The notes beneath the pieces were generated by a model that made no database searches, was not told where the DNA came from, and worked only from the letters and a program-made list of their open reading frames with translations. 64,000 bases of DNA, taken from the NCBI GenBank assembly GCA_020354625.1, contig CP070651.1, positions 2,194,669 to 2,258,668 of the forward strand, written 5' to 3'. The first letter of the stretch is position 1. Every line of letters begins with the position of its first letter. Below, in pieces: positions 42,427 to 51,137 of the stretch. Source of the stretch: Trueperaceae bacterium (GTDB taxonomy: Bacteria; Deinococcota; Deinococci; Deinococcales; Trueperaceae). The position numbers and the translations under genes are program-made.

Positions 42427-43608
42427 ATGGCAGCCCATTCGAAACCCTCGCGGCCGGTGGCTCCCTACCGGAAGCCCGGCTTCTGGAGGCGCCTGAGGTC
42501 GGGTAACCCGAGCGATGTGCAGCTCGGGTATCTGCTTTTGGCGCCGGCCCTGCTCACCTTGGCGCTGGTGATGCTCTACCCGGTCTTGACCGTGCTGTGG
42601 CAGGCGGTTCACGGCGAGCACCTGTTGCGCCCCTGGCAGGGGAGTCCTTTCGTGGGACTCGAGCACTTCCAGAAGATGCTGTGGGGCCGCAACATGACTT
42701 GGGACCTCGGCCACTTATCCGGACTGCGCCTGCTCGCGCTCGCGGTGGTGGCGGTCCTCTGGTGGCAGGTGTCTCGCGGCCGCCTCGGCCGTGGGGTTGC
42801 CCTGGGCTGGTCTCTCGGCTTGCTGCTGGTGTTCGGCGTCCTGATGGGTTTCCATCCGGGCGAAGGGGGGCGCTGGGGGGATCCCCGCTTCTGGAACGCC
42901 TTCAATATCACCTTGATCATCATGGTGGTGAGCGTGATCGGCTCCTTCGTGGTCGGCTTGCCGCTCGCGCTCCTCGCCAACGTCGAGTCCCCCTTGCGCT
43001 GGCTGGGGCGGGTGGCGCTCCTATTGCCCTGGGCCATGCCACGCGCCTTTACGGGCTTGACCTTCGCCTGGCTGTTCCAGAGCGACTACGGAGTGGTCAA
43101 CGATCTGTTGGGACGCTTGGGTGTGACCGCGCTATTGCAGGTGCTGCTCGACAGCCAGCTCTTCGGCAACCAGGGGCTCCTCTGGCTCTCCCGGGAGATG
43201 CCTGCGATCGTCGCTGTCAACATCACCCTCATCTGGAAGACGTCCTCGTTCGTGGCGTTGATCTTGCTCGCAGGCCTGCAGTCGATCGACCGGAGCCTCT
43301 ATGAAGCGGCCACGGTGGACGGCGCCAACGCCTGGCAGCGCTTCTGGCGCATCACCTTGCCGCTGCTCCGTCCGGCGGTGGCGGTGGCGCTCATCTTCCG
43401 GACGCTGACCGCCATCCAGACTTTCGACATCCCCTTCGCCATGACCCGGGGCGGACCGGGGCGGACCCTGGAGACCCTGGGGCTCTACGTCTACAACACC
43501 GTCACGGCCTCGAATATCGGCTACGCGGCGGCGCTGTCGGTCTCCCTTTTTGTCATCAGCCTGCTCATCACCATCTTCTACCTCCGCTGGATCTTCACCG
43601 ATGAGTAA
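42427..43608 (+). CDS. Sugar ABC importer permease, MalF type (second system)
   Basis: 393 residues, longer than most MalF homologues. After helix 1 there is an extra pair of hydrophobic segments ([18 protein letters not shown] and [20 protein letters not shown], about residues 98-145). EAA loop [39 protein letters not shown] near the end. The last 8 bp overlap the MalG-type gene. Starts a forward operon permease - permease - isomerase - kinase. Confidence 0.88.
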   Translation: MAAHSKPSRPVAPYRKPGFWRRLRSGNPSDVQLGYLLLAPALLTLALVMLYPVLTVLWQAVHGEHLLRPWQGSPFVGLEHFQKMLWGRNMTWDLGHLSGLRLLALAVVAVLWWQVSRGRLGRGVALGWSLGLLLVFGVLMGFHPGEGGRWGDPRFWNAFNITLIIMVVSVIGSFVVGLPLALLANVESPLRWLGRVALLLPWAMPRAFTGLTFAWLFQSDYGVVNDLLGRLGVTALLQVLLDSQLFGNQGLLWLSREMPAIVAVNITLIWKTSSFVALILLAGLQSIDRSLYEAATVDGANAWQRFWRITLPLLRPAVAVALIFRTLTAIQTFDIPFAMTRGGPGRTLETLGLYVYNTVTASNIGYAAALSVSLFVISLLITIFYLRWIFTDE

Positions 43609-44518
43609 GCGCCCATCACGCGGCAATACCGTGCTGCTCCATCTCGGGCTGGTGGTGCTGATTCTGGGAGGGATCTTCCCGGCGGTCTGGCTCTTTCTGA
43701 CCTCGTTGAAGCTCGACGGAGAGCTGATCCGGCTGCCCATCACCTACCTACCTGACCGGCCTACCCTGCTGAACTACGTCGCGGTCTTCAGGGACAACCC
43801 CTTCGGTCGCTTCGTGCTCAACTCGCTGGTGGTCTCGCTCGGAGCCACCCTGATTTGTGTCCTGTTCGCTGCCCTCGCTGGGTATGCGCTGGCGCGCCTG
43901 CGCCTGCCCGGGCGCAAGGCGATCATGACCGGGATCGTGATGACCAGCATGTTTCCGGCGCTGGTGTTGCTCGTCCCGCTCTACCGCCTCTTTGTGGGGG
44001 AGGAGGTCGGTTTCTTGAGCGCCCTCTTTGGGTATCTGGAGCAGCTCGGCTTCGGCTTTTTGCCGAGTGTGGTGTCGACCCCGAACCTGCTCAATACCTA
44101 CGCGGCGCTGATCATCCCGTATGTGGCCCTGTCACTCCCCATTGCGACCTTGATCCTCACTAGCTTCTTCCAACTGATTCCCATCGACTTAGAGAGCGCC
44201 GCCATGGTGGACGGTAGCTCCCGGACCGGGGCGCTCTTTCGCGTGGTGGCGCCGCTTTCGGCGCCAGGCATCGTGACAGCCGGCATCATCGTGTTCGTGA
44301 ACTCCTGGAACGAGTTTTTGCTGGCCTTTACCTTCAACACCACCCTGAACATGCGCACCATCCCGGTCGGCATCATCTTGTATCAGGGTGAGTTCTCGTT
44401 CGACTGGTCGATCATCAGCGCGGCGCTGACGCTCGGCATCGTGCCGCTGGTGGTCCTCATCATCTTTTTCCAGCAGCGCATCATCAGCGGTCTGACTGCG
44501 GGTGGGGTGAAGGGGTAG
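43601..44518 (+). CDS. Sugar ABC importer permease, MalG type (second system)
   Basis: 305 residues, six helices. EAA loop [20 protein letters not shown]; typical [14 protein letters not shown] and [12 protein letters not shown] near the N-terminus and C-terminal [16 protein letters not shown] 43601 is inside the end of the preceding gene (8-bp overlap). Its stop TAG shares one base with the GTG start of the isomerase gene, indicating coupling. Confidence 0.9.
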   Translation: MSKRPSRGNTVLLHLGLVVLILGGIFPAVWLFLTSLKLDGELIRLPITYLPDRPTLLNYVAVFRDNPFGRFVLNSLVVSLGATLICVLFAALAGYALARLRLPGRKAIMTGIVMTSMFPALVLLVPLYRLFVGEEVGFLSALFGYLEQLGFGFLPSVVSTPNLLNTYAALIIPYVALSLPIATLILTSFFQLIPIDLESAAMVDGSSRTGALFRVVAPLSAPGIVTAGIIVFVNSWNEFLLAFTFNTTLNMRTIPVGIILYQGEFSFDWSIISAALTLGIVPLVVLIIFFQQRIISGLTAGGVKG

Positions 44519-45918
44519 TGACGCTCCGCCTCGGTTTCTTCAGCGTGATCAGGCCCGTCTTCAAAGGGGACAGCCAGGGGGCGGCCCAGCGTACTCTGCA
44601 GCACCTGCGCGCCCTCGGTGAGTCGTGGGGTTTCGAGGTCTTCGCCGCTTCCCTCGCCGCCACCGATGTGGAGACGGCGCAACGGGTTGCGCAGGAACTC
44701 AAAGCCCAAAAACTCGACCTGCTGCTGATCCAACACACCACTTTCGCTACCGGCGATCTGCTGGCGCCGCTCCTCCACGCCGCTAGCCGGGTCGGATTGT
44801 GGGCCTTGCCCGAGTCGTCCGGAAGGGGAGGGGCCTCGGGTCCGCTCCCCTTGAACGCCCTCTGTGGGCTCAACATGACCTTGAGTTTTCTGGATCACCC
44901 CGAGGTCGCCAAAAAGGGACCGGTCAAGTGGTTTTACGGCGAGGTCGATGATCCCTTCTTCAAAGAGAGGCTCGAGCCCACCCTGGCGGCGCTGCGTGGG
45001 CTCCGGGCAGTGGAGACTGCCCGCATCTTGCAGATCGGCGGCACCGCCCCCGCGTTCTACGGCATCGAGGAGCTGCCCGCGTTGGATTCGGTTGTGGTGG
45101 AGCGTAGGGAGCTAGAGGATCTGTTCGAGCGAGTAGCGGCCGTGCCGGCGAGCGAGGCGCAGGCGCTGGCAAGAGACTGGGGGCAGCAAGAAACCCTCGA
45201 AGCCCCGGCAGAGCACCTCGAGCGCGCCGCCCGTATCGAGCTCGGTTTGCGCGCCTTGGCCGCGGAAGTAGACGCTGACGCCTTGGCGGTTCGCTGCTGG
45301 CCGGAGCTGCCCGAACGTTGCGGGGCGATGGCCTGCGCGTCCCTGGGCCGGCTCGGTGACACTGAGATCCCAGCGGCCTGTGAGGGAGACGTAATGGGTG
45401 CGCTGTCGATGCTGGCGCTCCAGGGCGTCAGCGGACAGCCCACCATCTTGATGGATCTGTCCGATGTGGACCTCCAAGATGACACCGTACAGGTCTGGCA
45501 CTGCGGTAACGCCCCGCTGCAGTGGGCTACCCGGACGAACGGCGAGCCGAACACCCGCCTCACCACCCACTTCAACCGCGACGGCGTGGGGGTGGTGCGC
45601 GACATGATCTTGAGGCCCGGTGCCGCTACGGCTTTCCGCTTGCTCTCGGGGGGGAGGCGGGCGGTCATCGCTTCGGGGGCCTTCACCGGCCCCGGGAAAG
45701 CGAGCTTCGACGGCGTTCGGGGCTGGCTCGGCGAGCTCGTTTGGAACAGAACGCCTCTCGATGCTGCCGCCTTCCTCGCCAACGTGCTCGAGTCCCGTAT
45801 CCCGCACCATTTCGCCTTCGGCAGCGGGGATCTCACCGCGCCCTTGAGCGAACTGTGCGCCTGGCTCGGGGCGGTACCGCTCCCCGCCAGAGCTGCTACC
45901 ATGAACCTCTCGCCATGA
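44518..45918 (+). CDS. L-fucose/L-arabinose isomerase-like protein
   Basis: 466 residues. Overall pattern of the FucI/AraA-type superfamily: N-terminal Rossmann-like domain (LRLGFFSVIRPVFKGDSQGA, LDLLLIQHTTFATGDLLAPLL), middle domain (ALAVRCWPELPERCGAMACAS ... PAACEGDVMGALSMLALQ), and a C-terminal domain (GVGVVRDMILRPGAATAFRLL). The ACEGDVMGA Glu/Asp and the His in DDTVQVWHCGN are plausible metal ligands. Such proteins convert an aldose to a ketose. Coupled by an ATGA overlap to a YihV-like kinase gene, so an isomerase-kinase pair is inferred. Substrate unknown; sulfoquinovose isomerases are one possibility. Confidence 0.72.
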   Translation: MTLRLGFFSVIRPVFKGDSQGAAQRTLQHLRALGESWGFEVFAASLAATDVETAQRVAQELKAQKLDLLLIQHTTFATGDLLAPLLHAASRVGLWALPESSGRGGASGPLPLNALCGLNMTLSFLDHPEVAKKGPVKWFYGEVDDPFFKERLEPTLAALRGLRAVETARILQIGGTAPAFYGIEELPALDSVVVERRELEDLFERVAAVPASEAQALARDWGQQETLEAPAEHLERAARIELGLRALAAEVDADALAVRCWPELPERCGAMACASLGRLGDTEIPAACEGDVMGALSMLALQGVSGQPTILMDLSDVDLQDDTVQVWHCGNAPLQWATRTNGEPNTRLTTHFNRDGVGVVRDMILRPGAATAFRLLSGGRRAVIASGAFTGPGKASFDGVRGWLGELVWNRTPLDAAAFLANVLESRIPHHFAFGSGDLTAPLSELCAWLGAVPLPARAATMNLSP

Positions 45919-46847
45919 CGACCCCCGCACCCACCCGCGTTCTTATGGTCGGCCTCTCCTGTTTGGATCACATCTGGCAGGTAGAACGCTTCCCCCCGTT
46001 GAGTTCTCGGACCACAGCCCACGCTTACCGTACCCAAGGGGGTGGCCCGGCGGCCACCGCAGCGGTGACCGCTGCCCGGCTCGGGGCCGAGGCGACCCTT
46101 TGGGCGGTACACGGGGGCGATTTCAGCGGCCAGTATGCGCTGAGCGATCTTCAGAAAGAGGGGGTAGAGACGGGCAACGTACGCTCGGTGCCCGGCGCTA
46201 CCACCTTTGTGAGCGCGATCCTGGTCGATCCCCAGGGCGAACGCCATATCTTTCCTTACCGTGGTGCGGGTCTGACCGACACGATCGACGGGCTCGATCT
46301 AAACAGCATCGGTTCGTTCGATGCGCTGCTGGTCGACGGGCGCCACCCGGTCATGGCGGAGGCCGCCCTGCAAGAGGCGAGGCGGCGAGGTGTCCCCACC
46401 GTGGGGGATTTCAGCGACACGCGCAATTGGCACCTCACCCCACTACTCGACTATCTGCTCGTCTCCGAAGAGTGCGCCGAGGAGGCACTCGGGCGCAACG
46501 AACCCGAGGCGGCGCTCGCCACGCTGCGCCGGCATCCGAAGCAGCTGGTCGGCATCACCTTGGGAGAGGAGGGGTTCCTGTATGACGATGGCGACACGGT
46601 GCGCCACGTGACAGCTCTGCCGGTCGAAGTGGTCGATACCAACGGCGCCGGCGACGTCTTTCACGGAGCCTACACCTACGGGGTGGCCCGGGGTTGGTCG
46701 GACGAACGCTGTGGCCTCTTCGCATCGGTCACCGCAGCCCTGTCGTGTACCGGCATCGGTCGCTCGGCCATTCCGAGCGCGGCAACGGTCGACCGGCTGC
46801 TCGAAGAGCGTACCGCCCAAGAGATGGAGGAGATGCGCTGGACCTGA
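45915..46847 (+). CDS. PfkB-family sugar kinase, YihV-like
   Basis: 310 residues. Ribokinase fold with TQGGGPAATAAVTAARLGA and the anion hole/catalytic Asp VVDTNGAGDVFHGA. Both stretches, and CTGIGRSAIP near the end, match the sulfofructose kinase YihV of E. coli as I recall it more closely than ribokinase or fructokinase. That suggests a 6-modified ketohexose as substrate, though general PfkB kinases cannot be excluded. ATG 45915 overlaps the isomerase stop. Confidence 0.75.
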   Translation: MTTPAPTRVLMVGLSCLDHIWQVERFPPLSSRTTAHAYRTQGGGPAATAAVTAARLGAEATLWAVHGGDFSGQYALSDLQKEGVETGNVRSVPGATTFVSAILVDPQGERHIFPYRGAGLTDTIDGLDLNSIGSFDALLVDGRHPVMAEAALQEARRRGVPTVGDFSDTRNWHLTPLLDYLLVSEECAEEALGRNEPEAALATLRRHPKQLVGITLGEEGFLYDDGDTVRHVTALPVEVVDTNGAGDVFHGAYTYGVARGWSDERCGLFASVTAALSCTGIGRSAIPSAATVDRLLEERTAQEMEEMRWT

Positions 46848-46951
46848 ACGATCTTCCCAGCTTCAGTGTCGGGCTTGTGAGTGACGCTTTCGACAGTGCG
46901 GGTCGTAAGGGGACCGGTACGCTCGGGGGCGTGGAGGAAACTTTGAGGTGT
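46844..46951 (+). pseudogene. Possible remnant of an RraA-like aldolase/regulator gene
   Basis: In the gap after the kinase gene one frame reads LPSFSVGLVSDAFDSAGRKG then TGTLGGVEETLRC. This resembles the N-terminus of RraA/HMG-aldolase-family proteins (the VSDALDRLG motif). There is no usable start codon and similarity ends after about 36 codons, before a purine-rich leader for the next gene. Chance resemblance is possible. Confidence 0.25.
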
Positions 46952-47019
46952 AGAGGGGCCAGCAACCCAATAGACCCGAGTCCTGCGACGCGATTTTTTT
47001 TGAAGGAGCGCTGTAGCAC

Positions 47020-48057
47020 ATGAACGAGTTGGGCGTCGTCGTCATCGGCGCTGGGGACATGGGTTCGCGCCACGCTACGAATTGGATCGAAGCTGGGGCG
47101 CGGCTGATTGGAGTGTACGATCCCGATCAGAACCGGGCGAGGCGGGTGGCTGGGCGCTTCGAGGCCGAGGCCTTTACCGCAACCGAAGTCTTTCTGGGCC
47201 GCTCGGATGTGCATATCGTCTCGGTCTGTACCCCCACTCATCTGCACGCTACCTATACGGTAGAGTCGCTCGATGCGGGAAAACACGTGCTCTGTGAAAA
47301 GCCTGCAGCCCTGACCCTGCCCGATGCCCTGCGGATGAAAGAGGCGGCCCTGCGCAACGGCCGGGAGCTGCGGATCGGCTTTATGCGCCGTTTCGACCCT
47401 GCCTCCCACCAGCTGATGGCGTTCCGGCAGAAGATCGGCGATCCCGTGATGGCACAGACCACCCTGGCAGCCGGGGTACGGCCCAAACTACTGATGCACG
47501 ATGCCGCGGCCAACGGTGGGCCGATCATCGACATGTGTTGCCATATCTTCGACCAGTGGGCAGCCCTCTTCGGCGAACAACCCGACACGGTGCGGGCGCA
47601 CGGCTACACCTTCAGCGAGAACAAGATCGAGCTCGCCAGCATCCAGCACAAAGCCCTGGACAGCGCCCATATCACGCTGACCTATCCGAGCGGTGCTGTA
47701 GGGCACATCCACGTCTCTTGGGGTCTGCCAGGCGGTATCAAACCGCTCGAGTACCACACCTATATGGCGCCTGAAGGGTTGATCACGGTGGATTGGCCCA
47801 AGCAGGTCACCCTGATGGATGCCAGCGGCACCAACCATTGGAAGGGTCGCGCCAGCGACCCCTGGCTTACCCAGATCAGTCAGTTCTACCGCGAGCTCCT
47901 CGATGGGGAGCCGCGCCACCTGGCCACCATCGATGACGGTATCGAGGCCTTGCGCACCTCTCTGGCGGTGCTCGAGTCGGTAGCGCAGGGGCGCGAGGTG
48001 CGCCCTGTCGAGATTACCGGTGAGATGCCCTCGCTAGTCGAGAGGGCTCTAGGCTGA
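47020..48057 (+). CDS. Gfo/Idh/MocA-family NAD(P)-dependent oxidoreductase
   Basis: 345 residues. Rossmann motif VVVIGAGDMGSRHA, conserved VSVCTPTHLHATYTVESLDAGKHVLCEKPAALT with the EKP Lys, and C-terminal barrel with DMCCHIFDQW supplying the usual Asp/His pair. Enzymes of this family oxidise or epimerise sugars, inositols or glycosides through NAD. ATG 47020 has GAAGGAG 10 nt upstream. It follows the isomerase-kinase genes in the same direction, so it probably belongs to the same sugar pathway. Confidence 0.88.
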   Translation: MNELGVVVIGAGDMGSRHATNWIEAGARLIGVYDPDQNRARRVAGRFEAEAFTATEVFLGRSDVHIVSVCTPTHLHATYTVESLDAGKHVLCEKPAALTLPDALRMKEAALRNGRELRIGFMRRFDPASHQLMAFRQKIGDPVMAQTTLAAGVRPKLLMHDAAANGGPIIDMCCHIFDQWAALFGEQPDTVRAHGYTFSENKIELASIQHKALDSAHITLTYPSGAVGHIHVSWGLPGGIKPLEYHTYMAPEGLITVDWPKQVTLMDASGTNHWKGRASDPWLTQISQFYRELLDGEPRHLATIDDGIEALRTSLAVLESVAQGREVRPVEITGEMPSLVERALG

Positions 48058-48068
48058 AGGTGAGTAGC

Positions 48069-49073
48069 GTGCGCGCCGCTCTGATCGGGGCCTGACGCTG
48101 GGCCGAGGTACACCGCCTGGCGCTGGCCGAACTCGGCGTCGATCTCGCAGGCGTCTTGGTCGCCAGCGAAGGCTCCAGGCAGCGGGTGCAAAGCGAGTGG
48201 GGTGTCGCTGCGACCACTGGGTTGCAGGAGTTTCTGAGCTGGCCTTGCGAGGCGGTGATCGTCGTCAGCCCCAACTATCTCCACACAGCGCACGGCGTGG
48301 CGGCGCTCGAGGCCGGCAAACACGTGCTGGTCGAAAAACCTTTGGCAACAACTCTGGAAGACTGCGACCGTTTGTTGGATGCCGCCGCTCGTTCGGGCAA
48401 GGTGTTGGCGGTCGGTTTGGAGATGCGGGTCTTCAGCCTCTTTTCAGCGATAAAAGCCGTGTTGGACAGTGGCGAGATCGGCCGGCCTCTCCACCTCAAG
48501 TTGGATCTCTGGCGCAGGCCCTACCGGGCGGGTGCGGGCGGTTGGAAGAGCGACCCCGACAAGCTGGGCAGCAGCGTCTTGGAGGAGCCGATCCACTACC
48601 TCGACCTGGCCCGCTGGTATCTCGGTGAGCCCACGGCTTTGCAGGCTTGGGCGAACAGCCGGCCCGGCCGTGAGGTGCTCTGGGAGAACTTGGACGTGAG
48701 ACTCGAGTTCGAAGGTGGCGCCAGCGCCCTCGTCACGCGCAGCATCGCGGCTTTCGAGCACCACGTCGCCCTAGAGTTGGTGGCCGAAGAGGGTGCGCTC
48801 CGCGCCTCCTGGGACGGCATGATGGACGTCGATCTTGAGCCGAGTGTGGCGCTCACGCTGCACAGCGAGCGTGGAACCAGGGTAGTGGAGGTCCCACAGC
48901 AGACCGGCCACGCCTTCGACGTGCCCAGGCAGACGGCTGCCTTTTTAGAGGCCATCGCCGGCCGGGCTCAGCCGGCCGCCACCGGCCAGGATGGCCGCGC
49001 CGCGGTCGCGCTCTGTCTGGCGGTCGAGGACTCGCTCAGGGCAGGTTCTCGCCGTATCGTTTTGAGTGGGTGA
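48069..49073 (+). pseudogene. Second Gfo/Idh/MocA oxidoreductase, interrupted by in-frame TGA
   Basis: The frame starts GTG 48069 (or GTG 48060) as VRAALIGA, then TGA at 48093-48095, then RWAEVHRLALAELGVDLAGV and so on to a normal end at 49073. The stop falls at the second Gly of the dinucleotide motif GAGRWA, and a single base change from GGA would explain it. The rest is intact: VIVVSPNYLHTAHGVAALEAGKHVLVEKPLATT, SVLEEPIHYLDLARWYLGEP. A restart at TTG 48156 would lack the nucleotide motif. Either a recent nonsense mutation or an assembly error. Confidence 0.82.
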
Positions 49074-49106
49074 AGGGTTTTTTCGCGTCAAATCTCGTGC
49101 ATACCC

Positions 49107-49403
49107 CTACCGATTTTGCGCGTTGAGCTTGCTCCAGCCGACGAGGTCGTCGATGAGCTGATGGCTGGCCAGGTTGAGGGTGATCCCGGGGGGGTCCTGC
49201 CCTTCGCGAAGCCGGTACACCTCTGCCAGGTGCGCCTTGACCAGGCTGCGGTAGGCATCGACTTCGAGGACTTCGAGATCGTTGGTCTCTTCACCTGCCC
49301 AGCAGGCTTCAAACCCTCCGCGCTCAGCCAGGTTCAATTCCGAACGGTCGAGCCTTACCCGTACCGGGCCCGGTGGCAGCGCCACCAGGTGTTCAAGCGC
49401 CAC
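49107..49403 (-). CDS. Small protein, function unknown
   Basis: 98 residues, acidic, no signal peptide or membrane segment, not recognised (MALEHLVALPPGPVRVRLDR, GEETNDLEVLEVDAYRSLVK). The ATG at 49403 overlaps the end of the hydroxyacid dehydrogenase gene by 11 bp in another frame, so it is the fourth gene of the reverse-strand cluster. TGG/NLNLAS-like ending gives no clue. Real coding is supported by overlap and codon use. Confidence 0.5.
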   Translation of the reverse strand: MALEHLVALPPGPVRVRLDRSELNLAERGGFEACWAGEETNDLEVLEVDAYRSLVKAHLAEVYRLREGQDPPGITLNLASHQLIDDLVGWSKLNAQNR

Positions 49404-50364
49404 TGGGCACCTCGCTCAGGGGTCTTTGCCCGCTTAGGACCAGCAGCACATCTTCGGCGACGTGCAGCGAGCTGCGGCGGCTCGCCTCTTCAGTGAGTCC
49501 GGCCACGTGGGGGGTGAGCGTCACGTTGGTGAGGCCACGGAGCGGATCTTGCTCGCCGGGGGGTTCGTGCTCTCTCACATCGAGCGTTGCCGCAGCGAGC
49601 GTGCCGTTTTGCAGGGCCGCAGCCAGCGCCGTCTCATCGATCAGGCCGCCCCGGGCGGTGTTGATCAGCAGAGCGCCCGATTTGAAGTGCTGGAGGGTGC
49701 CGGCGCCGATCAGGTGGTGGGTACTGGGAACCAAGGGTACGTGGAGAGATACCACATCGGCCCGGCCGAGAAGATCGGTCAGCGAGGTGAGTTCGACCTC
49801 GTACTCCTGCACTGCGAAGCTGCTGTGATGAACGAGTGGATCCGAAGCCAGAACCCGCATACCGAAGGCGCGGGCGCGCTTGGCGAGGCGGCTGCCGATA
49901 TCGCCCAAGCCTACGATGCCGAGCGTCTTACCGTAGGCCTCGACGCCGATGGCGGCTTGACGGTTCCACTCTCCTCGGTGGAGCCGGGCCGAGGCTGTTG
50001 CGAAGCGGCGGAAGTGCTCGAGCATCGCTCCCATCACGTACTCGGCGACGCTCACCGCGTTGGTGCCGGGCGCCCAGGTGGTGGTGACCCCCCGGGCTCG
50101 CAAGGCGGTGAGGTCCAAGTTGTCGAGCCCGACCCCGACCCGGCCTACGACCCGGAGCTCAGGAGCACGGGAGAGTAGGGCGTCGTCGACTCGGGTCTGG
50201 TTGCGAACGATGAGCGCGTCGGCATCTTTTAGCTCGCTGGTTAAGGCGTCGAATTGATGGTACAGCTCGGGCCGGTAACGCACTACTGCTTCGATCCGTT
50301 GGCTCCGCTCTTCGAGCAGCGCTACGGCGGCCTGGTGCAGGTATTCGCTGATGACGATCTTCAT
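49393..50364 (-). CDS. D-isomer-specific 2-hydroxyacid dehydrogenase
   Basis: 323 residues, similar to phosphoglycerate/hydroxyacid dehydrogenases. NAD site LGIVGLGDIGSRLAKRA; catalytic Arg in LINTARGGLIDETAL, Glu in LDVREHEPPG and His in TLTPHVAGLTEEA. No C-terminal ACT domain, so it is not the long SerA form. ATG 50364 overlaps the racemase stop by ATGA. Substrate unknown; in context a D-2-hydroxyacid connected with D-amino-acid use. Confidence 0.9.
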   Translation of the reverse strand: MKIVISEYLHQAAVALLEERSQRIEAVVRYRPELYHQFDALTSELKDADALIVRNQTRVDDALLSRAPELRVVGRVGVGLDNLDLTALRARGVTTTWAPGTNAVSVAEYVMGAMLEHFRRFATASARLHRGEWNRQAAIGVEAYGKTLGIVGLGDIGSRLAKRARAFGMRVLASDPLVHHSSFAVQEYEVELTSLTDLLGRADVVSLHVPLVPSTHHLIGAGTLQHFKSGALLINTARGGLIDETALAAALQNGTLAAATLDVREHEPPGEQDPLRGLTNVTLTPHVAGLTEEASRRSSLHVAEDVLLVLSGQRPLSEVPSGA

Positions 50365-51098
50365 GCCGGTTGGGTTTCCGGGAGCGCTTCGGCGCGCGTG
50401 GCGTAGCGGATCGTGCTCGCCACCAGCACGTCGGTGGAGTTGATGAGCGGGCAGGGGAGATCCCCTTCGAAAAGGACCAGCGGCACTTCGGTGCAACCTG
50501 CGATGACGACCTCGGCCCCCCGTTCGATGAGGGTGTGGGCGATCTCCTGCATACGCTTGCGCACGTCGGCACTCTTGTCGCCGGTCTTGATACGGTAGAG
50601 GAGCTCCATGAAGGCATCGCGGTCTTCCGCCTGTGGTTCGAGCACCCCGATGCCGCGGTGGGCGAGCGACTGGTGGTAGAGCCCGGCGTCGAGGCAGCCG
50701 CTCGAGGCCAGGATACCGGCGGTTTCGAGGTGGGGAACGCGTGCCAAGGTCGCTCTGGTGGTCTCGTCGATGATGCTCACTACGGGCAGTCGAGTGGCTC
50801 CGGTGATGGCTGGTAGAAACGCGTGGGCGGCGTTGCAAGGCATCACCAGGAAATCGGCACCAGCCCCCTCGAGTCGTCTCGCCATCGCTGCAAGCTGGGG
50901 CGCTGGGGAGGGTCCGGTGCCCGCCACGGCTTCGTTCCGGTTGGGTACTTTGGGGTTGTTGTCGATGAGGAGGTGCAGATGATCCTGATCCCGTTGAACG
51001 GGGGTGGCGGCGATCACCTTGCCGAAGAAGTCGAGCGTGGCTTCGGGCCCGAGTCCTCCGAGAACTCCTACGGTCAGTTGGGATTTTGCTCCGTTCAC
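50361..51098 (-). CDS. Aspartate/glutamate racemase family protein
   Basis: 245 residues, YgeA/aspartate-racemase type. N-terminal GVLGGLGPEATLDFFGKVI; catalytic Cys pair in VMPCNAAHAF and VIAGCTEVPLV; DNNPKVPNRNEA binds the substrate carboxylate. PLP-independent racemisation of Asp, Glu or a broad amino-acid range. 39 bp downstream of the D-cysteine desulfhydrase gene and coupled to the hydroxyacid dehydrogenase gene. Confidence 0.9.
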   Translation of the reverse strand: MNGAKSQLTVGVLGGLGPEATLDFFGKVIAATPVQRDQDHLHLLIDNNPKVPNRNEAVAGTGPSPAPQLAAMARRLEGAGADFLVMPCNAAHAFLPAITGATRLPVVSIIDETTRATLARVPHLETAGILASSGCLDAGLYHQSLAHRGIGVLEPQAEDRDAFMELLYRIKTGDKSADVRKRMQEIAHTLIERGAEVVIAGCTEVPLVLFEGDLPCPLINSTDVLVASTIRYATRAEALPETQPA

Positions 51099-51137
51099 GG
51101 GGCGCCTTTCGGACGCGGTGCTCGGAGGCCGAGCTGC

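Noticed and set aside
48093-48095. Selenocysteine codon in the second Gfo/Idh/MocA gene
   Set aside because: The TGA replaces a structural glycine of the nucleotide-binding loop, where selenocysteine makes no sense, and no SECIS-like hairpin is evident.
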